From: Sphingobacterium prati
Lineage (GTDB): Bacteria > Bacteroidota > Bacteroidia > Sphingobacteriales > Sphingobacteriaceae
Length of the DNA stretch: 64,000 bases
Direction of reading: 5' to 3'
Assembly: GCF_013167215.1 (NCBI RefSeq)
Contig: NZ_JABJWY010000035.1
Coordinates: 279,753 to 343,752, forward strand
In this document: piece after piece, positions 1-7,427 of the stretch
Numbering within the stretch: position 1 is the first letter of the stretch
Layout of the letters: the number at the start of each line of letters is the position of its first letter
Position numbers and translations under genes: made by a program
Notes under the pieces: generated by a model
What the model was told of the DNA's origin: nothing
Seen by the model: only the letters and a program-made list of their open reading frames with translations
The model's database searches: none

Positions 1-7
1 AATAAAG

Positions 8-868
8 ATGCCGACAAACTATATCAATTTTAATGGCAATGTAGTGCCGGAAGAACAGGAAATATTTAGCATAGAAAATAGAGGCTTTCGCTATGGTGAT
101 GGGTTGTTTGAGACCATGTTGTATAAAGATGGTGATATCCGTTTTCTGAATTTTCACGTAGCGCGCTTACAGCAGGGAATGGAATTGATACATCTTGATG
201 ATTCAAATCTTTTCGATGAATTTTTTATTCGTTCAAGATCAGAAGAGCTGATTCGCAAAAATAATATGTTGGGGCAACAGGTTCGCATTCGGCTGATTGT
301 ATTCCGAATGGGTGGGGGACTATATAGCCCTACGACAAACAAACCGGGATTTGTCTTGCAAGTACAACGTATAGAACCCAATCTAAGGGATAAGAAAGTC
401 GGCTTGATCGTAGGTTTATATAGTGAGTTCAAAAAGCCTTATAGTGATTTGTCGAAATTAAAATCACTTAATTCCCAGATTTATGTGCTGGCGGGTATAT
501 ACAAGAAAAAGATGGCCTTTGATGATGTATTAATTTTAAATCAGGAGGGCTACCTTTGTGAGTCTTTGACTTCCAATATCTTTGTGTATTATGAAAAGAT
601 ACTTTATACACCCGCGCTTTCCGAAGGCTGTATCGAAGGTGTCATGCGTCGTGTTGTGATGGATATGGCCAGGGCAGAGGGAATTGAAGTTGTAGAGGCA
701 CAAATTAGTCCTGAGATCATGAAAAGAGCAGATGAAATTTTCTGTACCAATGCAGTACAGGGGGTGCAATGGGTCATGGGTTACAAACAAAAACGCTATT
801 TCAATAAGATCTCACGCATAATGCAGGACAAACTATCTACCTGGAATTATGATTCGAACGAGGAGTAA
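8..868 (+). CDS. Class IV PLP aminotransferase (aminodeoxychorismate lyase / BCAT-like)
   Basis: This 286-residue protein belongs to the fold-type IV PLP enzymes, which include 4-amino-4-deoxychorismate lyase (PabC, folate synthesis), branched-chain aminotransferase and D-amino-acid transaminase. Visible family marks are the N-terminal FRYGDGLFETM segment (about residues 27-37), the probable PLP lysine in KLKSLNSQIY, and the ESLTSNIFVYY stretch followed by SEGCIEGVMRR, which form the cofactor phosphate site. Length fits PabC. Fold-type IV members are hard to separate by eye, so the substrate is open; PabC-like is my preference. Its mRNA ends at the strong hairpin just downstream, which is shared with the convergent FMN reductase. 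The upstream context lies outside the window. Confidence 0.85.
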   Translation: MPTNYINFNGNVVPEEQEIFSIENRGFRYGDGLFETMLYKDGDIRFLNFHVARLQQGMELIHLDDSNLFDEFFIRSRSEELIRKNNMLGQQVRIRLIVFRMGGGLYSPTTNKPGFVLQVQRIEPNLRDKKVGLIVGLYSEFKKPYSDLSKLKSLNSQIYVLAGIYKKKMAFDDVLILNQEGYLCESLTSNIFVYYEKILYTPALSEGCIEGVMRRVVMDMARAEGIEVVEAQISPEIMKRADEIFCTNAVQGVQWVMGYKQKRYFNKISRIMQDKLSTWNYDSNEE

Positions 869-893
869 ATCTATTGCAGGGTATAAATGCTAA

Positions 894-933
894 CATACAA
901 AAGGCCAAGGGATTAATCTTGGCCTTTTGTATG
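894..933. terminator. Bidirectional terminator between convergent genes
   Basis: A perfect 16-bp inverted repeat (arms 894-909 and 918-933, core AAAGGCCAAG/CTTGGCCTTT) with an 8-nt loop. A runs on one side and T runs on the other let it work in both directions. The stop codon of the minus-strand FMN reductase lies in the loop, so its last codons are part of the hairpin. Confidence 0.85.
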
Positions 934-1488
934 CGCTATTCTGATGATCCAATGTTCAAAAGCTTTTTTGAAGTCGAGTAGAAAGTCTTTTGTTTTTTGG
1001 AGTTCGACTTTTCCGCTTTCACCAATACAATCTTTTATATTTCCGAGATAGGCTTCGGGCTGTTGCATTGGATAAATGTTAACAAACACTAAAGATTGTC
1101 GAATATGGTGATTTGCGCCGAAAGCACCATAGGCTCCTGTTGAAGAGGAGATGATTGCGCCAGGTTTGCCATCCCACTTATTTTTGCCGTAAGGTCGCGA
1201 GCCCACATCTATAGCATTTTTCAGGACAGCGGGTACAGAGCGATTGTATTCTGCTGTAATGAAAAGAACAGCATCAAGTGCTGCGATTTCTTTGCGAAAT
1301 CGGACATAACTTTCAGGTGGGTTGCCCTCATCATCAAAATCCTGGTTGTATAAGGGAAGGTCCCCGATTTCGATCATGTGATAGTTAAACCTGTTAGTCG
1401 GTTGTTCACAGATAAACGTTGCTATCTTTTTATTATAAGATTGTTTCCTTAAGCTGCCGACAATGATTCCAATGTTGTAAGTATTCAT
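913..1488 (-). CDS. NADPH-dependent FMN reductase (flavodoxin-like quinone/chromate reductase family)
   Basis: The product (191 residues) is a flavodoxin-fold NAD(P)H:FMN reductase of the ChrR/YieF/azoreductase type, a soluble enzyme that reduces quinones, azo dyes or metals by two electrons. The N-terminal IGIIVGSLRKQSYNKKIA is the FMN phosphate-binding loop, and the central EYNRSVPAVLKNAIDVGSRP followed by GKPGAIISSSTGAYGAFGA is the usual family core. I start at the ATG at 1486-1488 (MNTYNIG); an in-frame TTG four codons upstream would add MNFG but is less likely. It converges with the aminotransferase and its 3' end lies inside the shared terminator. The physiological substrate cannot be told. 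Confidence 0.88.
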   Translation of the reverse strand: MNTYNIGIIVGSLRKQSYNKKIATFICEQPTNRFNYHMIEIGDLPLYNQDFDDEGNPPESYVRFRKEIAALDAVLFITAEYNRSVPAVLKNAIDVGSRPYGKNKWDGKPGAIISSSTGAYGAFGANHHIRQSLVFVNIYPMQQPEAYLGNIKDCIGESGKVELQKTKDFLLDFKKAFEHWIIRIAHTKGQD

Positions 1489-1705
1489 TCCAAAATTCAA
1501 TTAAAGTATGATAAGTACTAAGGATTGAACAATTAGTGCCGTAAAAAGTTTCTCTATTAATGAATGTTGAATTAAAACTAAGCTATTCGTGCAGAATAGA
1601 TTAAGTATTTGTTAACAAAAATTAACATTTATATTTTAATCTTTTGCATGCAGTTTGTTGTCATAATGGAAAGAGAAAATACAAAGACTAAGGGAGGAGC
1701 TACTT

Positions 1706-2221
1706 ATGAAGAAATTGTTTTACATCGCTGCTATTACTGCTGGACTTTTTTTGGCGAGGACGGCAGATGCGCAGGTCAGTATCAGTGTGAATATTGGAAG
1801 TCAACCAAGCTGGGGTCCAGTTGGTTATGATTATGCCCGTTATTATTATATCCCAGAATATAATATGTATTACGATGTGCCTGCGAGATGTTACGTTTAT
1901 TATGACCATGGCGGCTGGGTAAGAAGAGCAAGCCTTCCAAGAAGATATCGGCATTATGATTTTTATAGAGCACATAAAGTCGTAATCAATGATCGTAATC
2001 CTTGGCGTCATCATGATCGTTATAGAAGCAGATATGGTCACTCGCGTGGTAGACAGGTATCTATCCGTGACAGCCATCATAGCCGCGGGGGGTATTCTTT
2101 TGCGAGTGAGCGTAGGGTCAAACGTAGTCATTCTTGGCAAGAAAATAGAAGACATCATGATAGAGGTAGAGGACTTGGACGTGGACATGATCATGGGCAT
2201 GGAGGAAGGCACAGAGATTAG
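1706..2221 (+). CDS. Secreted Tyr/His/Arg-rich protein of unknown function
   Basis: A 171-residue protein of unrecognised function. Residues 1-22 form a clear signal peptide (MKKLFYIAAITAGLFLARTADAQ) with cleavage expected near A-Q. The mature part begins with a Tyr-rich segment (YARYYYIPEYNMYYDVPARCYVYYDHGGW) and ends in a low-complexity tail dominated by His, Arg, Gly and Asp, ending GHDHGHGGRHRD. Such a tail is very basic and could bind metal or polyanions; that is inference. The start is preceded by a strong Shine-Dalgarno (GGGAGG, 1691-1697 area), uncommon in this phylum. A hairpin terminator follows. The antisense reading frame through this gene is only a by-product of its skewed composition. 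Confidence 0.8.
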   Translation: MKKLFYIAAITAGLFLARTADAQVSISVNIGSQPSWGPVGYDYARYYYIPEYNMYYDVPARCYVYYDHGGWVRRASLPRRYRHYDFYRAHKVVINDRNPWRHHDRYRSRYGHSRGRQVSIRDSHHSRGGYSFASERRVKRSHSWQENRRHHDRGRGLGRGHDHGHGGRHRD

Positions 2222-2263
2222 TTGGATGAAGATGTCCAGTTCGAGTATCATAATCGTTTAATA

Positions 2264-2293
2264 AAAAGAGCCTACCTTATGGTGGGCTTTTTA
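2264..2293 (+). terminator. Rho-independent terminator
   Basis: Hairpin AGCCTACC-TTAT-GGTGGGCT (one G-T pair) flanked by A5 and T5, 43 nt after the stop codon of the His/Arg-rich secreted protein. Confidence 0.8.
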
Positions 2294-2407
2294 TGATTTA
2301 TGCAGTAGCTTTATCTTCTCCACCTCCTTGTGGCCTCAATGCTAAAATTTTATAACAATGTGTTCAATAAAATAAAGTGTAGAGAATAAACCGAAGAATT
2401 TAAATCG

Positions 2408-2435
2408 TTGATTCGTGAAAATTATCTTAATTTTG
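2408..2435 (+). promoter_or_regulatory. Bacteroidota-type promoter for the polysaccharide deacetylase
   Basis: TTG at 2408-2410, 17-nt spacer, then TAATTTTG at 2428-2435, an exact match to the TAnnTTTG -7 box. It predicts a transcript start near 2440 and a leader of about 80 nt before the ATG at 2519. Confidence 0.6.
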
Positions 2436-2518
2436 CCGCACGATCATGCTAAATATCCGCGAAAGACATGGATATTGTATGTTTGGGGTAGAATGTGGCG
2501 TGTAAGTTAATTTTTGTA

Positions 2519-3442
2519 ATGGAAAAAGTAATTAAATTAAGCTTGATAGGGATAAGCTTGGGAATTGTTGGTTTGGGACTACAGTCTTGTAATCAAAATA
2601 GCGGTAAAAAAGAAGAAAAAGTTTCTGTCGATTCTGTACAACACAAGAAAGATAGTCTGGTTGTCGTGCAGGATTCCATTACCAAAGTGGATTCACTACG
2701 CAAAGATTCTATCACGAAAATGGAGGAGAACACCTCTTATATTGGCGTTAAGGATACTACGGTTCTACTCACGGACTCGATTTCACCACGTTACATTTAC
2801 CTTACTTTTGATGACGGCCCCCTTAATGGTAGCCAATATTTGGATTCTATCGCTACAGCGAAGGGCATTAAAATCAATGCATTTTTGATCGGTGAGCACG
2901 ATAAAATGAGTAAAAAATTACACGGCTATACTGAACGGTATAAAAATAATACGTTGGTGGATTGCTATAATCACAGCTATTGGCATGCACACAATAAGTA
3001 CAGCACATTTTACTCAAATCCACAGACTGCTTTTGAAGATTTTGAATTGGCAGAGAAGTCCATGGAGTTGGAACATAAAATTGTCCGCCTTCCCGGAAGA
3101 AATATCTGGTATGTAGGTAACCGTAAAAAGGTTGATCTGAAAAGCGGTGCTTCTACTGCTGAGCTATTACATCAAAACGGTTATAAAATTATGGGCTGGG
3201 ACTGTGAATGGAAAATTAATGGTGTGACCGGCAAGCCAGATTTAACAGTTAATCAGCTATATACACAGATGAAAAACTTACTTCGTAAAGGGACATCCTA
3301 TACGAAAAATAACGTCGTACTTTTGACGCACGATAATATGTACCAAACAAAAAAAGGGCAAAAATTATTGTCAGATTTGATTGACAGCTTAAAACAGCAT
3401 CCAAACTATCGTTTTGAGTTTATGCGGAATTATCCAAAGTAG
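2519..3442 (+). CDS. Lipoprotein polysaccharide deacetylase (NodB/CE4 domain)
   Basis: A 307-residue predicted lipoprotein: the N-terminus MEKVIKLSLIGISLGIVGLG ends in the lipobox LQSC with the lipidated Cys at residue 24. A Ser/Lys/Asp-rich linker (residues about 38-70) follows. The NodB homology domain then shows TFDDGP (residues 96-101, catalytic and metal Asp), HSYWHAH (metal His 152 and 156), RLPGRNIW, GWDCEW and LLTHD, the five usual motifs of carbohydrate esterase family 4. It should remove N-acetyl or O-acetyl groups from an envelope polysaccharide; the exact polymer is unknown. I use the ATG at 2519 rather than a GTG 24 nt upstream because it gives a standard lipoprotein signal and lies well placed after a promoter. 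Confidence 0.88.
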   Translation: MEKVIKLSLIGISLGIVGLGLQSCNQNSGKKEEKVSVDSVQHKKDSLVVVQDSITKVDSLRKDSITKMEENTSYIGVKDTTVLLTDSISPRYIYLTFDDGPLNGSQYLDSIATAKGIKINAFLIGEHDKMSKKLHGYTERYKNNTLVDCYNHSYWHAHNKYSTFYSNPQTAFEDFELAEKSMELEHKIVRLPGRNIWYVGNRKKVDLKSGASTAELLHQNGYKIMGWDCEWKINGVTGKPDLTVNQLYTQMKNLLRKGTSYTKNNVVLLTHDNMYQTKKGQKLLSDLIDSLKQHPNYRFEFMRNYPK

Positions 3443-3464
3443 GGCATTTGTGCTATTTATTATT

Positions 3465-3511
3465 ATTTAGCCCCAAACTAGTTTCGATAGACTATTAGTT
3501 TGGGGCTAAAT
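3465..3511. terminator. Strong hairpin terminator between convergent genes
   Basis: A perfect 16-bp inverted repeat (3465-3480 and 3496-3511, ATTTAGCCCCAAACTA and its complement) with a 15-nt loop. It lies between the deacetylase and the convergent PhnA-like gene and is symmetric enough to serve both. Confidence 0.75.
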
Positions 3512-3535
3512 TTATAAGAGGAAGGTTGATCCTTT

Positions 3536-4117
3536 TTAATTTTGTTTGCGCAGGTATTTTGTCAATATGACAATCGTCTGGCCCTCTATTTTTCCTTCGA
3601 TCTGCTCAATATTATCTGCTACTAGACGGATATTTTTAACCACAGTGCCTAAGGTTGCTTTGAGTGAAGAACCTTTTACATCCAGCGTTTTTGTCAGGAC
3701 AACGGTATCGCCTTCCAATAGTCTTTGACCAATGCTATCTTCATGAAAGGAAACATAACCATCGTTTTCATGATCACCGGTTTTCTTTGCTTCTGTTAAT
3801 GTTTCATCATCAAGATAGAGGATATCGAGTGCTTCGGAAGCCCAGCCTTCATTTTTCAGACGGCTTAACATACGCCAGCAGACAATTTGTACAGCGGGGA
3901 TTTCTGACCACATGGCGTTAGGCAAAAATTTCCAGTCTTCCGGATTTAATTGCTCCGTTTTGTTGAGCTGGTTGGCCAAGGTTGCTGAAATCAGTAGGGT
4001 GTTATCCAAATTCGAACTGGTTTCTGGTGGTAAAATATAGGTTACTACATCCGTTTCAGCGCCTGTTAGCTCACATTTTCCTCCAGCCCGCGCGAGTAAT
4101 TGTTCTTCTAATTTCAT
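3536..4117 (-). CDS. PhnA domain protein
   Basis: The 193-residue product carries the PhnA zinc-ribbon/KOW-like arrangement: an N-terminal region beginning MKLEEQLLARAGGKCELTGA and a C-terminal segment with DSIGQRLLEGDTVVLTKTLDVKG, VKNIRL and IEGQTIVILTKYLRK typical of PhnA (YjdM). Despite the historical name, PhnA homologues are widespread outside phosphonate operons and have no firmly established role; here no phosphonate genes are nearby. The ATG at 4115-4117 is chosen because the longer in-frame extension upstream is hydrophobic, unlike the family, and would run into the divergent peptidase gene. A TATTTTTG -7-like box on the minus strand (4137-4144) fits this start. Confidence 0.85.
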   Translation of the reverse strand: MKLEEQLLARAGGKCELTGAETDVVTYILPPETSSNLDNTLLISATLANQLNKTEQLNPEDWKFLPNAMWSEIPAVQIVCWRMLSRLKNEGWASEALDILYLDDETLTEAKKTGDHENDGYVSFHEDSIGQRLLEGDTVVLTKTLDVKGSSLKATLGTVVKNIRLVADNIEQIEGKIEGQTIVILTKYLRKQN

Positions 4118-4136
4118 ATCTGTTTCTATAAAAGCC

Positions 4137-4144
4137 CAAAAATA
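4137..4144 (-). promoter_or_regulatory. Possible -7 box of the phnA-like gene
   Basis: Minus-strand TATTTTTG matches TAnnTTTG and would start transcription about 16 nt before the ATG. No clear TTG box is seen at the right distance, so this is tentative. Confidence 0.35.
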
Positions 4145-4287
4145 AGAATATAAATTGTAGTAAGTCCTAACTGCTAAAATAAAGCTGGTTTTTTGGAAGA
4201 AAAATGAGGACATACTGCTATATTGGTATTGAATTTGTACGCTAACGAGATTGGAAAAGATTATTAACTGAACTAAAAATATATCAT

Positions 4288-5157
4288 ATGAAATGGCAAG
4301 GAGGTAAACAAAGTGGCAATTTTGAGGATCGTAGAGGGATGTCTGGTGGAGGAAAGATTGCATTAGGAGGTATTGGGGGGATCATCGTATTGGTCATTGG
4401 GTTTCTGATGGGTGGAGATCCCATGCAGTTGTTGCAACAAGCGCAAAACATGGGAACGCAAACGGAGCAGTCTGGACAGCCACGCGAACTGAATCCTGAA
4501 GAAAAGCGATTAACAGAGTTTTCGTTGACTGTACTTCAGAGTACGGAGGATGTCTGGACCAAATTGTTTAATGAGCAAATGCAACAAAATTATACACCGA
4601 CTACGCTGGTTTTTTATGATGGCGGTACGCAAACAGATGGTTGTGGAATGGGGCAGGCTTCATATGGACCGTTTTATTGCCCTGGAGATCAGAAAATCTA
4701 TTTGGATCTAACTTTTAACCGTGAACTTTCTGATAAGTTCGGAGCTAAAGGCGAATTTGCCATGGCCTATGTGATAGCGCATGAGGTAGGGCATCATATT
4801 CAGCAATTGGTGGGACTGTTACCTAAAACGAATCAAGCCAGGGGGAAACTAACTGAGAGCGAAAATAACAAGATGTCGGTTATGACAGAACTTCAAGCCG
4901 ATTTCTATGCTGGAGTATGGGCACATTATCTCAATGAATATACGGATATAAAAATAGATTATAATGATATTATGGATGGAATGAAAGCGGCAGAAGCAGT
5001 AGGAGATGATAAGTTACAGACAGCCGCACAGGGATATGCCGTGCCAGAATCTTTTACCCATGGAACCTCAGCTCAACGTATGGCCTGGTTTAAGAAGGGT
5101 TATGACTCTGGCGATATGCGCGCTGGAAATACATTCGAAGATCCAACTCTGAGATAA
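4288..5157 (+). CDS. YpfJ-family putative neutral zinc metallopeptidase
   Basis: A 289-residue protein of the YpfJ/KPN_02809 family of predicted zinc peptidases. The N-terminus MKWQGGKQSGNFEDRRG is followed by a single membrane anchor (about residues 24-42, GGKIALGGIGGIIVLVIGF). The body has the FYDGGTQTDGCG and FYCPGDQKIYLDL segments of the family and the HEVGHH zinc motif (His165, Glu166, His169), with ELQADFYAGVWAH supplying the third ligand. The C-terminal FTHGTSAQRMAWFKKGYDSGD is also family-typical. Probably anchored in the cytoplasmic membrane; substrates are unknown for the whole family. It is divergent from the phnA-like gene with a 170-bp gap and ends in its own terminator. Confidence 0.92.
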   Translation: MKWQGGKQSGNFEDRRGMSGGGKIALGGIGGIIVLVIGFLMGGDPMQLLQQAQNMGTQTEQSGQPRELNPEEKRLTEFSLTVLQSTEDVWTKLFNEQMQQNYTPTTLVFYDGGTQTDGCGMGQASYGPFYCPGDQKIYLDLTFNRELSDKFGAKGEFAMAYVIAHEVGHHIQQLVGLLPKTNQARGKLTESENNKMSVMTELQADFYAGVWAHYLNEYTDIKIDYNDIMDGMKAAEAVGDDKLQTAAQGYAVPESFTHGTSAQRMAWFKKGYDSGDMRAGNTFEDPTLR

Positions 5158-5216
5158 TAAAGGATAGGTTTTAGACAATTATATTTATAAATAAAAGAAG
5201 CGCTATACTTGAACTG

Positions 5217-5254
5217 CACCCAAAAGTTGAATAAAACTTTTGGGGTGTTTTTAT
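5217..5254 (+). terminator. Terminator of the YpfJ-like gene
   Basis: Hairpin CACCCAAAAGTT-gaataa-AACTTTTGGGGTG with one bulged base, followed by T5. It touches the stop codon of the convergent LuxE-like gene at 5251. Confidence 0.8.
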
Positions 5255-6231
5255 TGAACCAATAAATTGCAGCCCCGAATATCGCTTTGGTCAAAGCGAC
5301 CCAATATCTCAAATGAGCCATCTTGGTATACTTTTCCCAAATCCTGTGTTGCTATAAATGAGCATGAGTACCGATTGGCCAGGTCGATGACATTAATCCC
5401 GCCTGTGCTATCGGAAGAGATTAAACTCAGTGGATCATTTGTGTCACGTATCAGTACTTTCATCCATTTAGGCAAATGGAAAATCCCTTGACCCGAAGAG
5501 TAGCCCTGCGACAGTAATTCGGTCATGCCATATTCCGAATGGATCCCATTGACCTTAAAAGCATCCTCAAGCAATTGGTGAACTTCCTGTTTAACCATTT
5601 CTTTACGTTTACCTTTCATGCCGCCAGTTTCCATAATAATCAATTCTGGAAACTCAAAAGCATATTGCTCAATAAAATCAAGCAGGGCATAAGTGACGCC
5701 AAAAAGGATGGTTTTGATCCCTTTATTTTTAAGTTGTATCAGTGTATCGTGTAGCTCCTGATGATTATAAAGGAAATAATTACTTTCTGCTTGTTTGCTC
5801 TGTTTCATTAAATCATCAATCATATATATTAACGATGATCCGCTTCTTTCCAGATAGGAAGGGAGAAGGGCCAGGATGGCGATATTTTCAAGGGGTCCGT
5901 AAAAGTCTTCAAAGATCTTTCGGAAGGTACGTTCGTATATGCCGACATCAGCGACAAGGTGTTTTGAGGTAATCATCCCTGTTGTCCCTGAGCTTGAAAA
6001 TACAATTTGTGGGTCCATTCCGGCAGCCAATACTTTTTGTGTTTTAAAAAATTCGATTGGCAGGAAGGGGATGTCGGTGTAATGCTGGACTTGATTTTTT
6101 TCTTTACCTATCAGCGAAACATAGTCGCGGTAAACCTGACAATGCTGCAGCTGGAAGTGATAAGTCTCTAAACAATGTTGATTAAAATCGTCTTCTGTTT
6201 TAATCTCAAGAAAATCCGTCCAATTCGTCAT
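5251..6231 (-). CDS. LuxE-like acyl-protein synthetase / acyltransferase
   Basis: The 326-residue product belongs to the LuxE/acyl-protein synthetase family, adenylate-forming enzymes that activate a fatty acid or related carboxylate and load it on a protein or carrier. Visible marks are IPFLPIEFFKTQKV (residues 54-67), the phosphate-loop motif SSSGTTG (79-85), EYGMTELLSQ and the C-terminal LGRFDQSDIRGCNLLV. No luxCD reductase genes are nearby, so luminescence is not implied. In Bacteroidota such genes often stand alone; the product made here is unknown. The gene sits just downstream of fabG in the same direction, but a terminator-like hairpin separates them. A minus-strand TAATTTTG box lies 20 nt upstream of the ATG. 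Confidence 0.82.
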   Translation of the reverse strand: MTNWTDFLEIKTEDDFNQHCLETYHFQLQHCQVYRDYVSLIGKEKNQVQHYTDIPFLPIEFFKTQKVLAAGMDPQIVFSSSGTTGMITSKHLVADVGIYERTFRKIFEDFYGPLENIAILALLPSYLERSGSSLIYMIDDLMKQSKQAESNYFLYNHQELHDTLIQLKNKGIKTILFGVTYALLDFIEQYAFEFPELIIMETGGMKGKRKEMVKQEVHQLLEDAFKVNGIHSEYGMTELLSQGYSSGQGIFHLPKWMKVLIRDTNDPLSLISSDSTGGINVIDLANRYSCSFIATQDLGKVYQDGSFEILGRFDQSDIRGCNLLVQ

Positions 6232-6250
6232 AGCATTTAAATTTGTTGGA

Positions 6251-6258
6251 CAAAATTA
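6251..6258 (-). promoter_or_regulatory. -7 promoter box of the LuxE-like gene
   Basis: Minus-strand TAATTTTG, an exact TAnnTTTG match, predicts a transcript start about 16 nt before the ATG. A TTTG further upstream (6284-6287) is 25 nt away, longer than usual. Confidence 0.45.
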
Positions 6259-6313
6259 GCTAAAATTTAGAAATATTGAGTTGCAAAGCCGGAGCTCAGC
6301 TTCGGAATAATGT

Positions 6314-6352
6314 AAAAGCGCCTGTTACCGAATTTCAGCAACAGGCACTTTT
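6314..6352 (-). terminator. Terminator downstream of fabG
   Basis: Inverted repeat AAAAGCGCCTGTT / AACAGGCACTTTT (one mismatch, 13-nt loop), 18 nt past the fabG stop on the minus strand. Confidence 0.65.
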
Positions 6353-6369
6353 ATTTTGAAAGTTATATG

Positions 6370-7113
6370 TTACAGCATACCACCATCAACAGGAAGAACC
6401 TGTCCAGTGACATACGCGGATAAATCAGATGCAAGGTATAAACATGCATTGGCGACATCTTCTGGAGATCCGGCACGTTTCAATGGAATTCCGGCTTCCC
6501 ATGTTGCGATCACTTTAGGGTCTAATATATCTGTCATTTCCGTACGGATAAATCCGGGAGCAACAACGTTAGCGCGAATATTGCGTGAGCCTAATTCTTT
6601 TGCAATGGATTTGGTGAATCCTATGATACCTGCTTTAGAAGCCGCATAATTTGCTTGACCAGCATTACCTTGGACGCCAACAACAGAAGACATATTGATA
6701 AATGAACCTTTTCGGCTTTTCATCATTATTTTTGAAGCAGCTTTTGTAACATTAAATACGGATTTCAAGTTAACGTTCAATACATCATCCCAGTTTTCTT
6801 CAGTCATGCGCATCAATAGACCATCTTTGGTGATTCCGGCATTATTGACTACGATATCCAGGCTCCCGAAATCTGCAACGATCGCGTTGATCAACTGTTC
6901 TGCTTCTTCAAATTTTGAAGCATCAGAACGGTAGCCGATTACTTTTGTTCCGTAGGCTTGAAGCTCTTTTTCCAGCGCTTGTCCCTTTTCTACAGACGAA
7001 AGGTAAGTGAAAGCGACATTGGCACCGTGTTGTGCAAACACTTCGGCAATTTTTCTTCCAATTCCTTTTGATGCTCCAGTTACCAAAGCAATTTTTCCTT
7101 CAAGTAGTTTCAT
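6370..7113 (-). CDS. fabG: 3-oxoacyl-[acyl-carrier-protein] reductase
   Basis: FabG reduces 3-oxoacyl-ACP with NADPH in the cytosolic fatty-acid elongation cycle. The 247-residue length is exact for the family when the ATG at 7111-7113 (MKLLEGKIALVTG) is used; an upstream in-frame start adds 21 untypical residues. The Rossmann glycine motif TGASKGIG is at residues 12-19, NNAG at 90-93, and the catalytic Ser142/143, Tyr156 and Lys160 are in SSVVG and NYAASK. The C-terminal ASDLSAYVTGQVLPVDGGML is classic. It is not next to acpP or fabF here, so it may be a housekeeping copy set apart or a specialised paralogue; sequence alone favours true FabG. Confidence 0.93.
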   Translation of the reverse strand: MKLLEGKIALVTGASKGIGRKIAEVFAQHGANVAFTYLSSVEKGQALEKELQAYGTKVIGYRSDASKFEEAEQLINAIVADFGSLDIVVNNAGITKDGLLMRMTEENWDDVLNVNLKSVFNVTKAASKIMMKSRKGSFINMSSVVGVQGNAGQANYAASKAGIIGFTKSIAKELGSRNIRANVVAPGFIRTEMTDILDPKVIATWEAGIPLKRAGSPEDVANACLYLASDLSAYVTGQVLPVDGGML

Positions 7114-7427
7114 ATAAGAGTGTAATGTTATTCGTTGATGTTTTTGCAAAAATGTTAAAACTATATTATAACACAAAATCTTTCCATAAATAAGGCCTTA
7201 AAAAACAATGTTTATTCTTGTGATTGGGCTAATTCATGGTCCTCAATATACACGATATCACGGGTAGATGTTTGGAAACTCATAAAATGGAGATTTTGCC
7301 AATACTTAGGATTATTTTAATAAATCAATGGTATTTTTGAATAAGTGTTTCTAAAAAGTACAGTTTTTTGACAAAAGACTTGGGGGTTTACCAAAAACTA
7401 TATTAAATTTGCATCAATCACAAAAAC
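7114..7427. other. fabG-mqo divergent intergenic region
   Basis: A 314-bp AT-rich gap between the divergent fabG and mqo genes. It holds the mqo promoter near its right end. I see no open frame of note, RNA gene or conserved repeat in the rest. Confidence 0.6.
7380..7411 (+). promoter_or_regulatory. Promoter of mqo
   Basis: TTG at 7380-7382, 21-nt spacer, TAAATTTG at 7404-7411 (exact TAnnTTTG). The mqo ATG follows 16 nt later, giving a short leader of about 12 nt. Confidence 0.6.

Noticed and set aside
1700..2251. 183-codon frame antisense to the His/Arg-rich secreted protein
   Set aside because: It mirrors the skewed His/Arg/Tyr codons of the real gene, which has a signal peptide and Shine-Dalgarno; the antisense product (Met/Ile/Ser/Thr-rich) resembles nothing.
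4118..4363. N-terminal extension of the PhnA-like protein
   Set aside because: It overlaps the start of the divergent peptidase gene and the likely promoter, and PhnA proteins begin at MKLEEQLL.
5251..6231. Bioluminescence operon suggested by the LuxE-like gene
   Set aside because: No luxA, luxB, luxC or luxD homologue is nearby.
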